Below, piece after piece: positions 1 to 7,545 of a DNA stretch of 10,828 nucleotides. Position 1 is the stretch's first letter, and each line of letters opens with the position of its first letter. This stretch comes from an uncultured Bacteroidales bacterium (GTDB lineage: Bacteria; Bacteroidota; Bacteroidia; Bacteroidales; Bacteroidaceae): positions 1-10,828 of the forward strand of contig CAMAMZ010000064.1 in NCBI GenBank assembly GCA_945837185.1, read 5' to 3'. The notes beneath the pieces were generated by a model that searched no databases, was not told the origin of the DNA, and saw only the letters and a program-made list of their open reading frames with translations. Made by a program: the position numbers and the translations under genes.

Positions 1-2019
1 ACGGCTGTCGTAATTGATGTCGGAAGAAAGGCTGTCCCAGTTTCCATCGAAAGCCAAGCCTAAAAGGCGACCCTTTCCATCGAAAACAGGAGAACCTGAG
101 TTGCCTCCGGTAATATCGTTATTGGTAAGGAAGCAGAGGTGCAGCTTACCCGTTTCGGCATCCTGGTATTTGCCAAACTGTGGGGCGCTGAGCAATTGGT
201 GCATGATAGGCTCGGCAAAATAGTCGGGATTGTTTGTGCCCCGCTCCATCTTGCTGACAAGGCTGCTTGCCTCGGTGTAGTAGCCCGATGGCTTACCAGC
301 CAGCTCAAACTCCTTGACTTGTCCGTAGCTCATGCGCATGGTAGAGTTGGCATCTGAATAATGGGGCAACTCTTCCTCCATACGCAGCTTGGCGGCACAG
401 AGATAACGTTCCTGCGTTTCTATACTGTCGTAGGTGGCCTGCAGGTCGACACGCAGCTGTGCGTCCATCTCTAAAAGGTCGAGACCGAACTGCACACCGG
501 GGTCTTTCTTGTAGGCTTTCTTATGGAAATAGAGTTTGGCACCCGGCTTCATAAGCAAGGAACGGTCGTAGAGATAATCGACATAAGCCGCATAGTCGCC
601 ACCAAAATCTTTATCGATGGTTTGGTAGAATTTGGGCAGATACTGCGGTTCTACCTGTTCACGATAGTTGCGCATGAGCACGGCCAGCACCTCTTTGTCG
701 AGCGCAGCATCCCATGAATTGCTGTTATCTTCGAACTCCACATATTGCTTCTTAGGCTTGTCCTTGGGACCTTTCACCTCGATGCGGTGCAACCGCAAAG
801 AGCGGTCGGCAAGCTCGTTGACACGATAGAAACTCTCTCTGAAATACAAGCGATTCTTCATGGAAGCAAAGCGCTTGTTGTAAAGGCGTTCCATGACATC
901 GAAATCCAGTTTGCCTTTGAGATAGCCCGTAGCGTCCATCCACTGGCGTATGCGTGCCTCATAGGCCTGTTTCTGCCCGATGATACCGATACTGTCGATA
1001 CATTTGTTCATGCCAATGGAGTTTTTCCAATAGTTGGCACTCTGGGCATATTTGGAATCGTATTTGATGCGTACGGCCTCATCAGCACGCATGTGGCGAA
1101 TCATCACAGCCTGCTTCACACCTCTCACCTGTGCTCGGGGTGCATTCTGCGCATCGCGTCGTTCGCGGATGCCATACGATGAAAGGTAACGGTTGGTCAG
1201 TCCCGGATAACCCATGGTCATGGCAAAGTCACCGGGCTTGTAGCCGTCTTGCGAAAGAGGAGCCCAATGCTTGGGATGGTAGGGCACATTGTCTTTGGAA
1301 TAAGGTGCCGGACCGCCTGTCTTAGGATCGGCATAGATGCGGAACACGGAGAAGTCGCAAGTCTGGCGAGGCCACATCCAGTTGTCGGTTTCACCGCCAA
1401 ACTTACCCATCGACTTGGGAACGGTGAACACCAGGCGCACATCGGGAAAGTCCTGATAGGTTGTGGCATAATAACGGTTACCCTCATAATAGGGGTCGAT
1501 GTTCACGCGGTAGCTGGCATCGCGCTGCTTGGCCTCAAGGGTATAAACATGCTGGAGCGAGTCGAGCACCTCTTCCTTACGCTCACCGGTAAGGTTGTTG
1601 ATGCCCAATGCCATGACCGCATCGGTTACATCACGCTGTTCGATCATGAACGACACGAACAGGTTTTCATTGGGCAACTCTTCGGCATAGCTCTTAGCAT
1701 AGAAACCGTTGAGCATATAGTCGTGTTCAACGGTGGAATGGGAGCGGATAGCATCGAAACCACAATGATGGTTGGTAAACAGCAGACCATCGGGCGAGAC
1801 AACCACGCCACTGCAATAGCCTCCGAAACTCACCACAGCGTTCTTGATGGCATCGGGACTGCTATAGAGCGAAGCATAGGGCAGTTGGAAACCTTCTGTC
1901 TGCATCGTCTGGTAAATGGCCTTCGGCAAATCGTAGAGTGTCCACATGCCTTCGTCGGCCATGGTGCCTTGAACAGCCGGCAAAGCGGCAACAAATAGCG
2001 ATAAGATTCTTTTCTTCAT
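1..2019 (-). CDS. dpp7: S46 family dipeptidyl-peptidase, DPP7-type (3' end outside window)
   Basis: Exported serine peptidase of family S46, which removes dipeptides from the free N-terminus of oligopeptides in the periplasm. The frame is open from an ATG at 2019 to the window edge: 673 codons, against roughly 700-720 in known DPP7/DPP11, so about 40 C-terminal residues are missing. Residues 1-21 look like a signal peptide (MKKR, hydrophobic stretch, cut after TMA). The chymotrypsin-like triad is visible: His85 in TNHHCGFD, Asp222 in the sequence TCDFS, and Ser641 in GGNSGSPVF. Cys69 and Cys86 flank the His region as in the family. The residue 18 after the catalytic Ser, which separates DPP7 (Gly, hydrophobic P1) from DPP11 (Arg or Ser, acidic P1), is Gly659 in FDGNW, so DPP7-like specificity is inferred. 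Cys221 beside the catalytic Asp is usually Gly in relatives as I remember them. It is the last visible gene of the operon, 16 bases after the flippase gene, with no Shine-Dalgarno sequence. Confidence 0.93.
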   Translation of the reverse strand, partial: MKKRILSLFVAALPAVQGTMADEGMWTLYDLPKAIYQTMQTEGFQLPYASLYSSPDAIKNAVVSFGGYCSGVVVSPDGLLFTNHHCGFDAIRSHSTVEHDYMLNGFYAKSYAEELPNENLFVSFMIEQRDVTDAVMALGINNLTGERKEEVLDSLQHVYTLEAKQRDASYRVNIDPYYEGNRYYATTYQDFPDVRLVFTVPKSMGKFGGETDNWMWPRQTCDFSVFRIYADPKTGGPAPYSKDNVPYHPKHWAPLSQDGYKPGDFAMTMGYPGLTNRYLSSYGIRERRDAQNAPRAQVRGVKQAVMIRHMRADEAVRIKYDSKYAQSANYWKNSIGMNKCIDSIGIIGQKQAYEARIRQWMDATGYLKGKLDFDVMERLYNKRFASMKNRLYFRESFYRVNELADRSLRLHRIEVKGPKDKPKKQYVEFEDNSNSWDAALDKEVLAVLMRNYREQVEPQYLPKFYQTIDKDFGGDYAAYVDYLYDRSLLMKPGAKLYFHKKAYKKDPGVQFGLDLLEMDAQLRVDLQATYDSIETQERYLCAAKLRMEEELPHYSDANSTMRMSYGQVKEFELAGKPSGYYTEASSLVSKMERGTNNPDYFAEPIMHQLLSAPQFGKYQDAETGKLHLCFLTNNDITGGNSGSPVFDGKGRLLGLAFDGNWDSLSSDINYDSR

Positions 2020-2035
2020 TCTTTTTATAACGGAT

Positions 2036-3529
2036 TTAATGTTTGCTGAAATACTTCCCTACAACCGGCAGTTTGGCAAGGGGAAAGTCATGATACAGGA
2101 TATGGGCGATGAAAAGCAGTAGCAAGCCACTGTTCACCAACAAGGCCCCTGCCATGGGGAGATAGCGGTTGGCATAACTCATGGCGATGGCAAAACCAGC
2201 GGCAATCAACACATAGCAACCAATAGACTTTAACGGATAGGCGATAGGATATTTGCGCTGACCTACGACATAAGACAACACCATGGCGGTACCATAGCCT
2301 GCCACACCGCCCCAAGCACAAGCCATATAGCTATAGCGGGGCACTAACCACACGTTGACAGCCACAAGTACCAGGCATCCTATGCCAGAGAACCAGGCTC
2401 CATAGATGGTTTTGTCTATCAGTTTATACCAAAACGAAAGGTTGAAATAAATGCCCATCATGATTTCTGCCGCCATAACAATGGGCACCACCTTCAAACC
2501 GGGCCAGTAGCTTTCATCACGTATAATATAGCGCAACACATCGAGATAGCCTATCACCATGAGAAAGGCCAACAGGGTGAAGATAATAAAATATTTCATG
2601 GCCTGGGCATAGGTGTCACGGTTGTCACGGTCCTTGGCCTTACCAAATACAAAGGGCTCATAGGCATAGCGGAAAGCCTGCGTTATCATGGCCATAATCA
2701 TGGCTATCTTGGCAGCGGCACCATAGATGCCCAACTGTGTCTGGGCGTCGTTGCCCACATAGAGATAGGGGAAGATAATTTTGTCGAGCGTTTGGTTGAG
2801 GATGCCTGCAATGCCCAACAACAGGAGAGGCCAGGTGTAGCGCAACATACGTTGCCACAGCTGTCGGTCGAAACGGTAAGGGAAACCTGTAAGCTCTTTA
2901 TAGAAACAGAGCAGCACAACCGCTGTGCACACTAAATTGATGTAGAACACCATACCCACATCGAGGGTGAAATGGGCATCATACAAGCCCCAGGGATTCA
3001 GCTGCAATGCCGGCAACACCAAGAGATAAAGCAGGTTGAGGGCAATGTTGAGCAGGATGTTCACCAACTGCAGCGTGGCAAACTTCAAGGCCTTACGCTG
3101 ATAGCGCAGATAGGCAAAAGGAATGGCTTTAAAGGCATCGATGGCCACACATATAAACATAACAGCCACCCAACTGGGGTGATCGGGATATTGCATGAAG
3201 GTGGCTATCTGGGGCAGGAAGGCGAGCACCACAGCTATGAACAGGCAGGAGGTGGCACCCACTGCCATAAGGGTAGTGGCATACACGGTGAGAGGCTTCT
3301 CCTCTGTTTTGTTGACGAAACGGAAAAAGGTGGTTTCCATGCCATAGGTAAGCACCACCATGAGCAACGCGGTATAGGCATAGATATTGGTGACCACACC
3401 GTATTCACCGCCTCCCGCCACGAAAGCAGCTGTTTGTATCGGTACAAGCAAATAGTTGATAAACCTGCCTGCAATACTACTGATACCATAGATAGCGGTA
3501 TCCTTGACCAGTGATTTGAGATTTGCCAT
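2036..3529 (-). CDS. Oligosaccharide flippase-like membrane protein (MOP/PST superfamily)
   Basis: Polytopic inner-membrane protein of 497 residues, of the polysaccharide-biosynthesis (Wzx/PST) branch of the MOP superfamily. These proteins move lipid-linked glycans across the inner membrane. About 12-14 hydrophobic segments are spread along the whole length, for example near residues 48-63, 84-106, 153-174, 232-246, 272-285, 313-328, 381-396, 434-452 and 460-478. Features typical of Bacteroidota members are the N-terminal GRFINYLLVP (21-30), METTFFRF (64-71), LDKIIFP (249-255), and the GIYGAAAKIA...AFRYAYEPF block (267-293). Length and ends fit a complete gene. It starts 15 bases after the Gate-protein stop and ends 16 bases before the S46 start, so co-transcription is likely. 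No glycosyltransferase genes are nearby, so its substrate cannot be named. A different MOP transport role is possible. Confidence 0.85.
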   Translation of the reverse strand: MANLKSLVKDTAIYGISSIAGRFINYLLVPIQTAAFVAGGGEYGVVTNIYAYTALLMVVLTYGMETTFFRFVNKTEEKPLTVYATTLMAVGATSCLFIAVVLAFLPQIATFMQYPDHPSWVAVMFICVAIDAFKAIPFAYLRYQRKALKFATLQLVNILLNIALNLLYLLVLPALQLNPWGLYDAHFTLDVGMVFYINLVCTAVVLLCFYKELTGFPYRFDRQLWQRMLRYTWPLLLLGIAGILNQTLDKIIFPYLYVGNDAQTQLGIYGAAAKIAMIMAMITQAFRYAYEPFVFGKAKDRDNRDTYAQAMKYFIIFTLLAFLMVIGYLDVLRYIIRDESYWPGLKVVPIVMAAEIMMGIYFNLSFWYKLIDKTIYGAWFSGIGCLVLVAVNVWLVPRYSYMACAWGGVAGYGTAMVLSYVVGQRKYPIAYPLKSIGCYVLIAAGFAIAMSYANRYLPMAGALLVNSGLLLLFIAHILYHDFPLAKLPVVGKYFSKH

Positions 3530-3544
3530 AAGCGTGAGAAGAAA

Positions 3545-4774
3545 TCAGAAGAACAGATAAGCAATGGCTATGGCCGCGATGATTCCTGCCAAATCAGCCA
3601 AAAGTCCGCAAGGCACGGCATGCCTTGTCTGTCGGATGCCTACACTGCCGAAATATACGGCCAGAATATAGAAGGTGGTATCGGTTGAACCTTGGAAAAT
3701 GCAGCTCAACCTACCCACAAAGGAGTCGGCGCCATAGGTGGTCATGGCATCAACCATCATGCCGCGTGCACCTGAACCGGAGAGGGGTTTCATGAGGGCT
3801 GTAGGCAAGGCCGGCACAAACTGCGTATCGCCACCACATACCTTCACGGTTTGTGCCACCACATCAACCAATACATCCATGGCTCCCGAGGCACGGAACA
3901 CACCGATGCCCACCAGGATGGCCACCAAATAGGGAATGATGCGCACTGCGGTGGCAAAGCCGTCCTTGGCACCTTCAATAAAGGCTTCATATACATTGAT
4001 GCGTTTGCGCACTCCTGCCAAGATGAATGACACGATGAGCGACATGAGCAGCACATTGGCCACGGAACTGCTCATCACATTCATCTCTTCCTTATCAAGC
4101 TGACCAAAGCCCCAAATGGCCAAGGCAACCAATAAAACCAAGCCACCTAAGGCACCCACCATGACCTTATTCAAGAGGTTGATGCGTTGGTAGGCCGCTG
4201 TAATGAGAATGCCGGCCACCGTGGAGCAACAGGTGGCCAACAAAATAGGAATAAAGATGTCGGTAGGCTGGACAGCCCCCATCTGTGCACGATAAACCAT
4301 GATAGACACAGGGATGAGGGTTAGTCCGGAGGTATTGAGCACCAAAAACATGATCATCGGATTGCTGGCCCGCTCTTTATGGGGATTGAGTTCCTGCAAC
4401 TGCTCCATGGCTTTCAATCCCAAAGGGGTGGCGGCATTGTCGAGTCCCAGCATGTTGGCAGCAATATTCATGAAGATGGAACCTGTTACAGGGTGCCCTT
4501 TGGGAATATCCGGAAACAGGCGTACAAAGAGTGGGGATAGCCATCGTGCCAAGAGGTTCACAACGCCTCCCTTTTCGCCTATCTTCATAACACCCATCCA
4601 CAACGACAGCACACCGGTAAGCCCCAAGGATATTTCAAAGGCCGTTTTCGACTGCTCAAAGGTAGCATTCATCATAGCCGGGAACACTTCCACATCGCCC
4701 ATCAGCAACAAGCGGAAAAGGGCAATGCCAAAAGCCACTATGAAGAACGCTATCCAAATGTAATTGAGTACCAT
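3545..4774 (-). CDS. SpmA-SpmB fusion, nucleoside-recognition (Gate) domain membrane protein
   Basis: Integral membrane protein of 409 residues that joins two Gate (nucleoside recognition) domains, equal to Bacillus spore maturation proteins SpmA and SpmB in one chain. The SpmA-like half covers about residues 1-195 and carries FMNIAANMLGLDNAATPLG (101-119) and MFLVLNTSGLTLIP (142-155). A hydrophobic linker lies around 205-255. The SpmB-like half (about 265-409) carries IIPYLVAILVGIGVFRASG (279-297), KPLSGSGARG (329-338) and QGSTDTTFYI (361-370). Such fusions are common in non-sporulating Gram-negative bacteria, where their transported substrate or role is unknown. The spore name should therefore not be read as function. 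The gene sits 28 bases after the metalloprotease stop and 15 bases before the flippase start, in the middle of the operon. The ATG at 4774 is followed at once by a first membrane segment (5-24), which supports this start. No frameshift is seen. Confidence 0.9.
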   Translation of the reverse strand: MVLNYIWIAFFIVAFGIALFRLLLMGDVEVFPAMMNATFEQSKTAFEISLGLTGVLSLWMGVMKIGEKGGVVNLLARWLSPLFVRLFPDIPKGHPVTGSIFMNIAANMLGLDNAATPLGLKAMEQLQELNPHKERASNPMIMFLVLNTSGLTLIPVSIMVYRAQMGAVQPTDIFIPILLATCCSTVAGILITAAYQRINLLNKVMVGALGGLVLLVALAIWGFGQLDKEEMNVMSSSVANVLLMSLIVSFILAGVRKRINVYEAFIEGAKDGFATAVRIIPYLVAILVGIGVFRASGAMDVLVDVVAQTVKVCGGDTQFVPALPTALMKPLSGSGARGMMVDAMTTYGADSFVGRLSCIFQGSTDTTFYILAVYFGSVGIRQTRHAVPCGLLADLAGIIAAIAIAYLFF

Positions 4775-4802
4775 ACCTTATTTATATATACGTGCGCGAG
4801 GG

Positions 4803-7415
4803 CTACTTAACGGTCTCCCTGCGCTCACGAATCAGTTTGATCATCACCAGCATCTCCTGGTAATGTGCCTTGGCCAATCCGGTAGAAGCAGCTTCCTGTG
4901 CCTGCACATACTGGGCAATCTTGTCTAAATGCTGCAACACGTAAAGCGTCACGTCGGAACCTTGCGCACTGTAAATGGTCGATGCCTTCACCAAAGCCCC
5001 CTGTAAAGTCTTGCTACCGGAAGAAGGTGCGTTGGCGGGTGCCGGGTTAAGCACATCGTTGAGGGTTTGCAAGTAATCTGCCTGCAAGTTGCGACGCAAT
5101 TGTGCCTGCATGGGCGTATTGTCGGCAAACGACTTCCATACCTGTTGCTGCAGGGCATCGAGATACGCGTCGAGCTGCAGGGCATTGGGTGAGGAGAAAG
5201 AGTCGTTATAGATACGGGCTAGGACTGTAGGCTTCAGCAGGGCGCCGAGGGCCTTGCGCTGCATTCTGGGAATCTCTATCGCCACATTGAAGCCCGTCTT
5301 CTCTGTTATGTCGGTAGGATAGAGCCACAGCGGAGCCTCAAAGACGTTGCGGCCCACCCAGTCTACAACCGACAAACCCTTACTGCCGGGAGCCACTTCC
5401 ACAGGAATGGAACCAGGCATATTGTTGAGGTAGTGTCCGCCAATATTCTTCAGCACATGACCCAGATAACGGTTCATCTGGTCGAGCACGCTGAAATACA
5501 TCGTCCTGAGATCATCGTAACGGTCATCGCTCTGCTTGGTCCACTTGAGCAGGTTTGCCACTACACGCTGCAGGTTCTTCACACCATAGTCGCTGGCCTT
5601 CATACTGTCGTCGCCCAAATCCTCCGTCTGTGAGCGTGGGTCTTCATCTCTGCCTTCACCAGAGAACCAGCAACGAGGATGCGTTGCCAGGAACTGTGTT
5701 GTTTCCTTGCGCATAGCCTCCTGCTCAGCATATTCGTCCTTAAACTCCGGACGATAGGTGTAACCCCACTTGATGGCCCACTTGTCGTAGTCGTTGATGC
5801 GTGGGAACAGTCCTTTCGGGCCCACTTTGTCTTCGGGTTGGGCCACATAGTTGAAACGAGCATAGTCCATGATGGAGGCAGTATGCCCATATTTCTCCAC
5901 CCATTGCTTGTCGCGCAACTTCTCCACCGGCGTGGCATGGCTGGCACCCATATTATGGCGCAAACCCAAGGAGTGACCTACCTCATGAGAAGAAACAAAA
6001 CGCACAAGCTCACCCATCAGCTTCTCGTCAAACTGCATGGTCTGGGCACGCTTGTCGAGCGGACCGCATTGGGTCATGTACCATTTGGTAAGCAGATTGG
6101 TAATGTTATGATACCAGCACACATGACTTTCCATAATCTCACCGCTACGGGGATCAGACACATGAGGACCATAGGCATTCTCCATTTCGGTAGGCAGATA
6201 ACGCAACACGCAGAAACGGGCATCTTCCATGCTCATGTTCGGGTCGTTGGGCCACTCCCTGCCTTGAATGGCATTCTTGAAACCGGCAGCTTCGAAGGCC
6301 TCATTCCAGTCATTGATACCTTGAATGAGATAAGGCACCCACTGCTTCGGTGTGGCAGGGTCGATATAGTAGATGATAGGCTTCACGGGCTCTACCAACT
6401 TACCGGCCATATAAGCCTTCACGTCTTTCGGCACCAAGCGATAACGGGCTATCATCGACTCCCGCTGTGTCTTGCGCTGTGTGTCGCTGAAACGGGTGAA
6501 ACTATTCACGAAATAACCCACTCGACTATCCCACAAACGGGGGCGCATCGGCTCCTTCGGCAACAGCAATATCGAGGTGTTCATGCCCAAGGTAGCCACA
6601 CCCAGTTGCCCTGCAGGTGAATTGCCATTGGCACCATAGGTGCGTGTGGTGGCCACTTCAATATTGATGGGGAATACCTTCAAGGTGTCGATATAGGAAC
6701 GGTTGCCCATCAAGCCGCTGAGCCTCGTGGGACCAGGCATCTGACCAGGACCTGTCGACGCTGTAGCCATCAGCTTGTTGTCGCTCAGGAACAAGCTGGT
6801 CACTTCAATCATGCTCATCGCCTTGTCGGGGTTGGTACCGATAATGCGGAAGCTGCCCATCACAGGATCGACAGTTGACTTCACCAGTGTTTTCGCAATG
6901 CGGTTCGTGCTGTCGGCAAACTGCGACAAGACGTAGGCACGCAAGAACATCGTCTTGTCATCGCGCTTCTCAAAATAGATGGTCGACTCGTTCACCTGCT
7001 CACCGGCATACTTTCCCAAACCCTGAGGCACTGAGGTGTAGCGGGTGACACAAAGCAGATGGCGATGGAGCATGGAATCAGGAATCTCAAAATACCATTT
7101 GTTGTCGATATGGCGCACCGTGAACAAACCCTTCAACACGGTGCCACCCTTCTTCACCAATTCTTCATACTCGTTTTTCTTTTTAGGCGCTGCGGGCTTC
7201 TTGGCAGCTACAGAATCCTTTCCGGCCTTCAGACTGTCGGCAGGCTGTACGGCCTTGCCCTTTGCAGTCTTTGGTTTCCTTGGCCCCTGCGGCTTTTCTT
7301 TCTTGCCGTCCTGCTGCACCATTTGCCACACTCGTTGTACAGGCAAGGCTGCTCCTGCACTCCCTGCCAACAGCCACGCAAAAGCGTAGGCCATCCATTT
7401 GCGATGTTTTCCCAT
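4803..7415 (-). CDS. Exported zinc-dependent metalloprotease (DUF5118/DUF5117/DUF4953 type)
   Basis: Secreted or periplasmic zinc protease of 870 residues, first gene of the minus-strand operon. The extended zinc-binding motif HEVGHSLGLRH places zinc ligands at His477, His481 and His487 and the catalytic base at Glu478. SIMDY follows with Met516, a likely Met-turn, giving a metzincin-like active site. Residues 1-23 form a signal peptide (KHRK, hydrophobic core, cut near AGA-A). Residues about 37-80 are a low-complexity Lys/Pro/Ala segment. The order is then DUF5118-like (about 81-130), DUF5117-like (about 135-320), and the catalytic DUF4953-like part (roughly 450-770). This matches the common Bacteroidota 'zinc-dependent metalloprotease' in order and length. 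Domain borders are estimated by eye. The natural substrate of the family is not established. The ATG at 7415 gives the signal peptide and lies about 20 bases downstream of a -7 promoter box, so this start is favoured. No Shine-Dalgarno sequence is present. Confidence 0.92.
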   Translation of the reverse strand: MGKHRKWMAYAFAWLLAGSAGAALPVQRVWQMVQQDGKKEKPQGPRKPKTAKGKAVQPADSLKAGKDSVAAKKPAAPKKKNEYEELVKKGGTVLKGLFTVRHIDNKWYFEIPDSMLHRHLLCVTRYTSVPQGLGKYAGEQVNESTIYFEKRDDKTMFLRAYVLSQFADSTNRIAKTLVKSTVDPVMGSFRIIGTNPDKAMSMIEVTSLFLSDNKLMATASTGPGQMPGPTRLSGLMGNRSYIDTLKVFPINIEVATTRTYGANGNSPAGQLGVATLGMNTSILLLPKEPMRPRLWDSRVGYFVNSFTRFSDTQRKTQRESMIARYRLVPKDVKAYMAGKLVEPVKPIIYYIDPATPKQWVPYLIQGINDWNEAFEAAGFKNAIQGREWPNDPNMSMEDARFCVLRYLPTEMENAYGPHVSDPRSGEIMESHVCWYHNITNLLTKWYMTQCGPLDKRAQTMQFDEKLMGELVRFVSSHEVGHSLGLRHNMGASHATPVEKLRDKQWVEKYGHTASIMDYARFNYVAQPEDKVGPKGLFPRINDYDKWAIKWGYTYRPEFKDEYAEQEAMRKETTQFLATHPRCWFSGEGRDEDPRSQTEDLGDDSMKASDYGVKNLQRVVANLLKWTKQSDDRYDDLRTMYFSVLDQMNRYLGHVLKNIGGHYLNNMPGSIPVEVAPGSKGLSVVDWVGRNVFEAPLWLYPTDITEKTGFNVAIEIPRMQRKALGALLKPTVLARIYNDSFSSPNALQLDAYLDALQQQVWKSFADNTPMQAQLRRNLQADYLQTLNDVLNPAPANAPSSGSKTLQGALVKASTIYSAQGSDVTLYVLQHLDKIAQYVQAQEAASTGLAKAHYQEMLVMIKLIRERRETVK

Positions 7416-7443
7416 TTTTTTGTAATTTCGTTAATATTGTGTG

Positions 7444-7451
7444 CAAAAATA
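7444..7451 (-). promoter_or_regulatory. Predicted Bacteroidota -7 promoter box for the minus-strand operon
   Basis: Read on the minus strand this is TATTTTTG, an exact match to the Bacteroidota -7 pattern TAnnTTTG used by the primary sigma factor. Initiation would fall near 7436-7439, giving a leader of roughly 22 bases before the ATG at 7415. No clear TTTG element is seen 19-21 bases upstream, so the -33 part is weak or absent. It would drive all four minus-strand genes. Confidence 0.6.
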
Positions 7452-7505
7452 CAGATTTGTCGGCATATTCAGCATAATAATCGGAAGAGATTCTAAAAAT
7501 TTATA

Positions 7506-7513
7506 TATCTTTG
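7506..7513 (+). promoter_or_regulatory. Predicted Bacteroidota -7 promoter box for the GH106 gene
   Basis: TATCTTTG matches the Bacteroidota -7 consensus TAnnTTTG exactly and is followed by CA, a very common context for such promoters. Initiation would fall near 7518-7521, leaving a leader of about 25 bases before the ATG at 7546. The region 19-23 bases upstream has no obvious TTTG -33 element, so activity may be low or activator-dependent. Confidence 0.6.
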
Positions 7514-7545
7514 CACAAAATATTTACTTTAAATCCCACACCATC

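Larger units (their letters stand above)
7430..7527. repeat. 22-base inverted repeat carrying both divergent promoters
   Basis: The minus-strand reading of 7451-7430 and the plus-strand reading of 7506-7527 match at 19 of 22 positions, with the shared pattern TATyTTTGCACAmAATATTwAC. The arms are 54 bases apart and point outward. Each arm contains a -7 box plus about 14 further matching bases that would cover the start site and early leader. The match past the promoter core is not required by the promoter consensus. The arms could carry a shared operator, or the likeness could be partly chance in AT-rich DNA. Confidence 0.55.
7416..7545. other. Divergent intergenic region between protease operon and GH106 gene
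   Basis: A 130-base AT-rich stretch with no gene. It holds the two outward -7 boxes within mirrored 22-base arms and a 54-base centre (7452-7505) in which I see no further clear repeat or hairpin. There is no ribosome-binding sequence in front of either start, as usual for Bacteroidota. All other gaps between genes in the window are 28 bases or shorter. Confidence 0.8.

Noticed and set aside
1249..1998. A 249-codon plus-strand open frame
   Set aside because: It is antisense to the S46 peptidase region that holds the catalytic His and Asp motifs; no independent support.
2020..2035. Possible terminator in the short gap between flippase and S46 genes
   Set aside because: The 16 bases are AT-rich but contain no hairpin stem; the spacing instead suggests co-transcription.
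3545..4774. Evidence of sporulation from SpmA/SpmB homology
   Set aside because: Fused SpmA-SpmB proteins are widespread in non-sporulating Gram-negative bacteria, and no other sporulation gene is present.
5679..6620. A 313-codon open frame on the plus strand
   Set aside because: It lies wholly antisense to the well-supported metalloprotease coding region, including its zinc motif. Its protein is rich in His, Thr and Ile without recognisable domains, as expected from reading a coding strand backwards.
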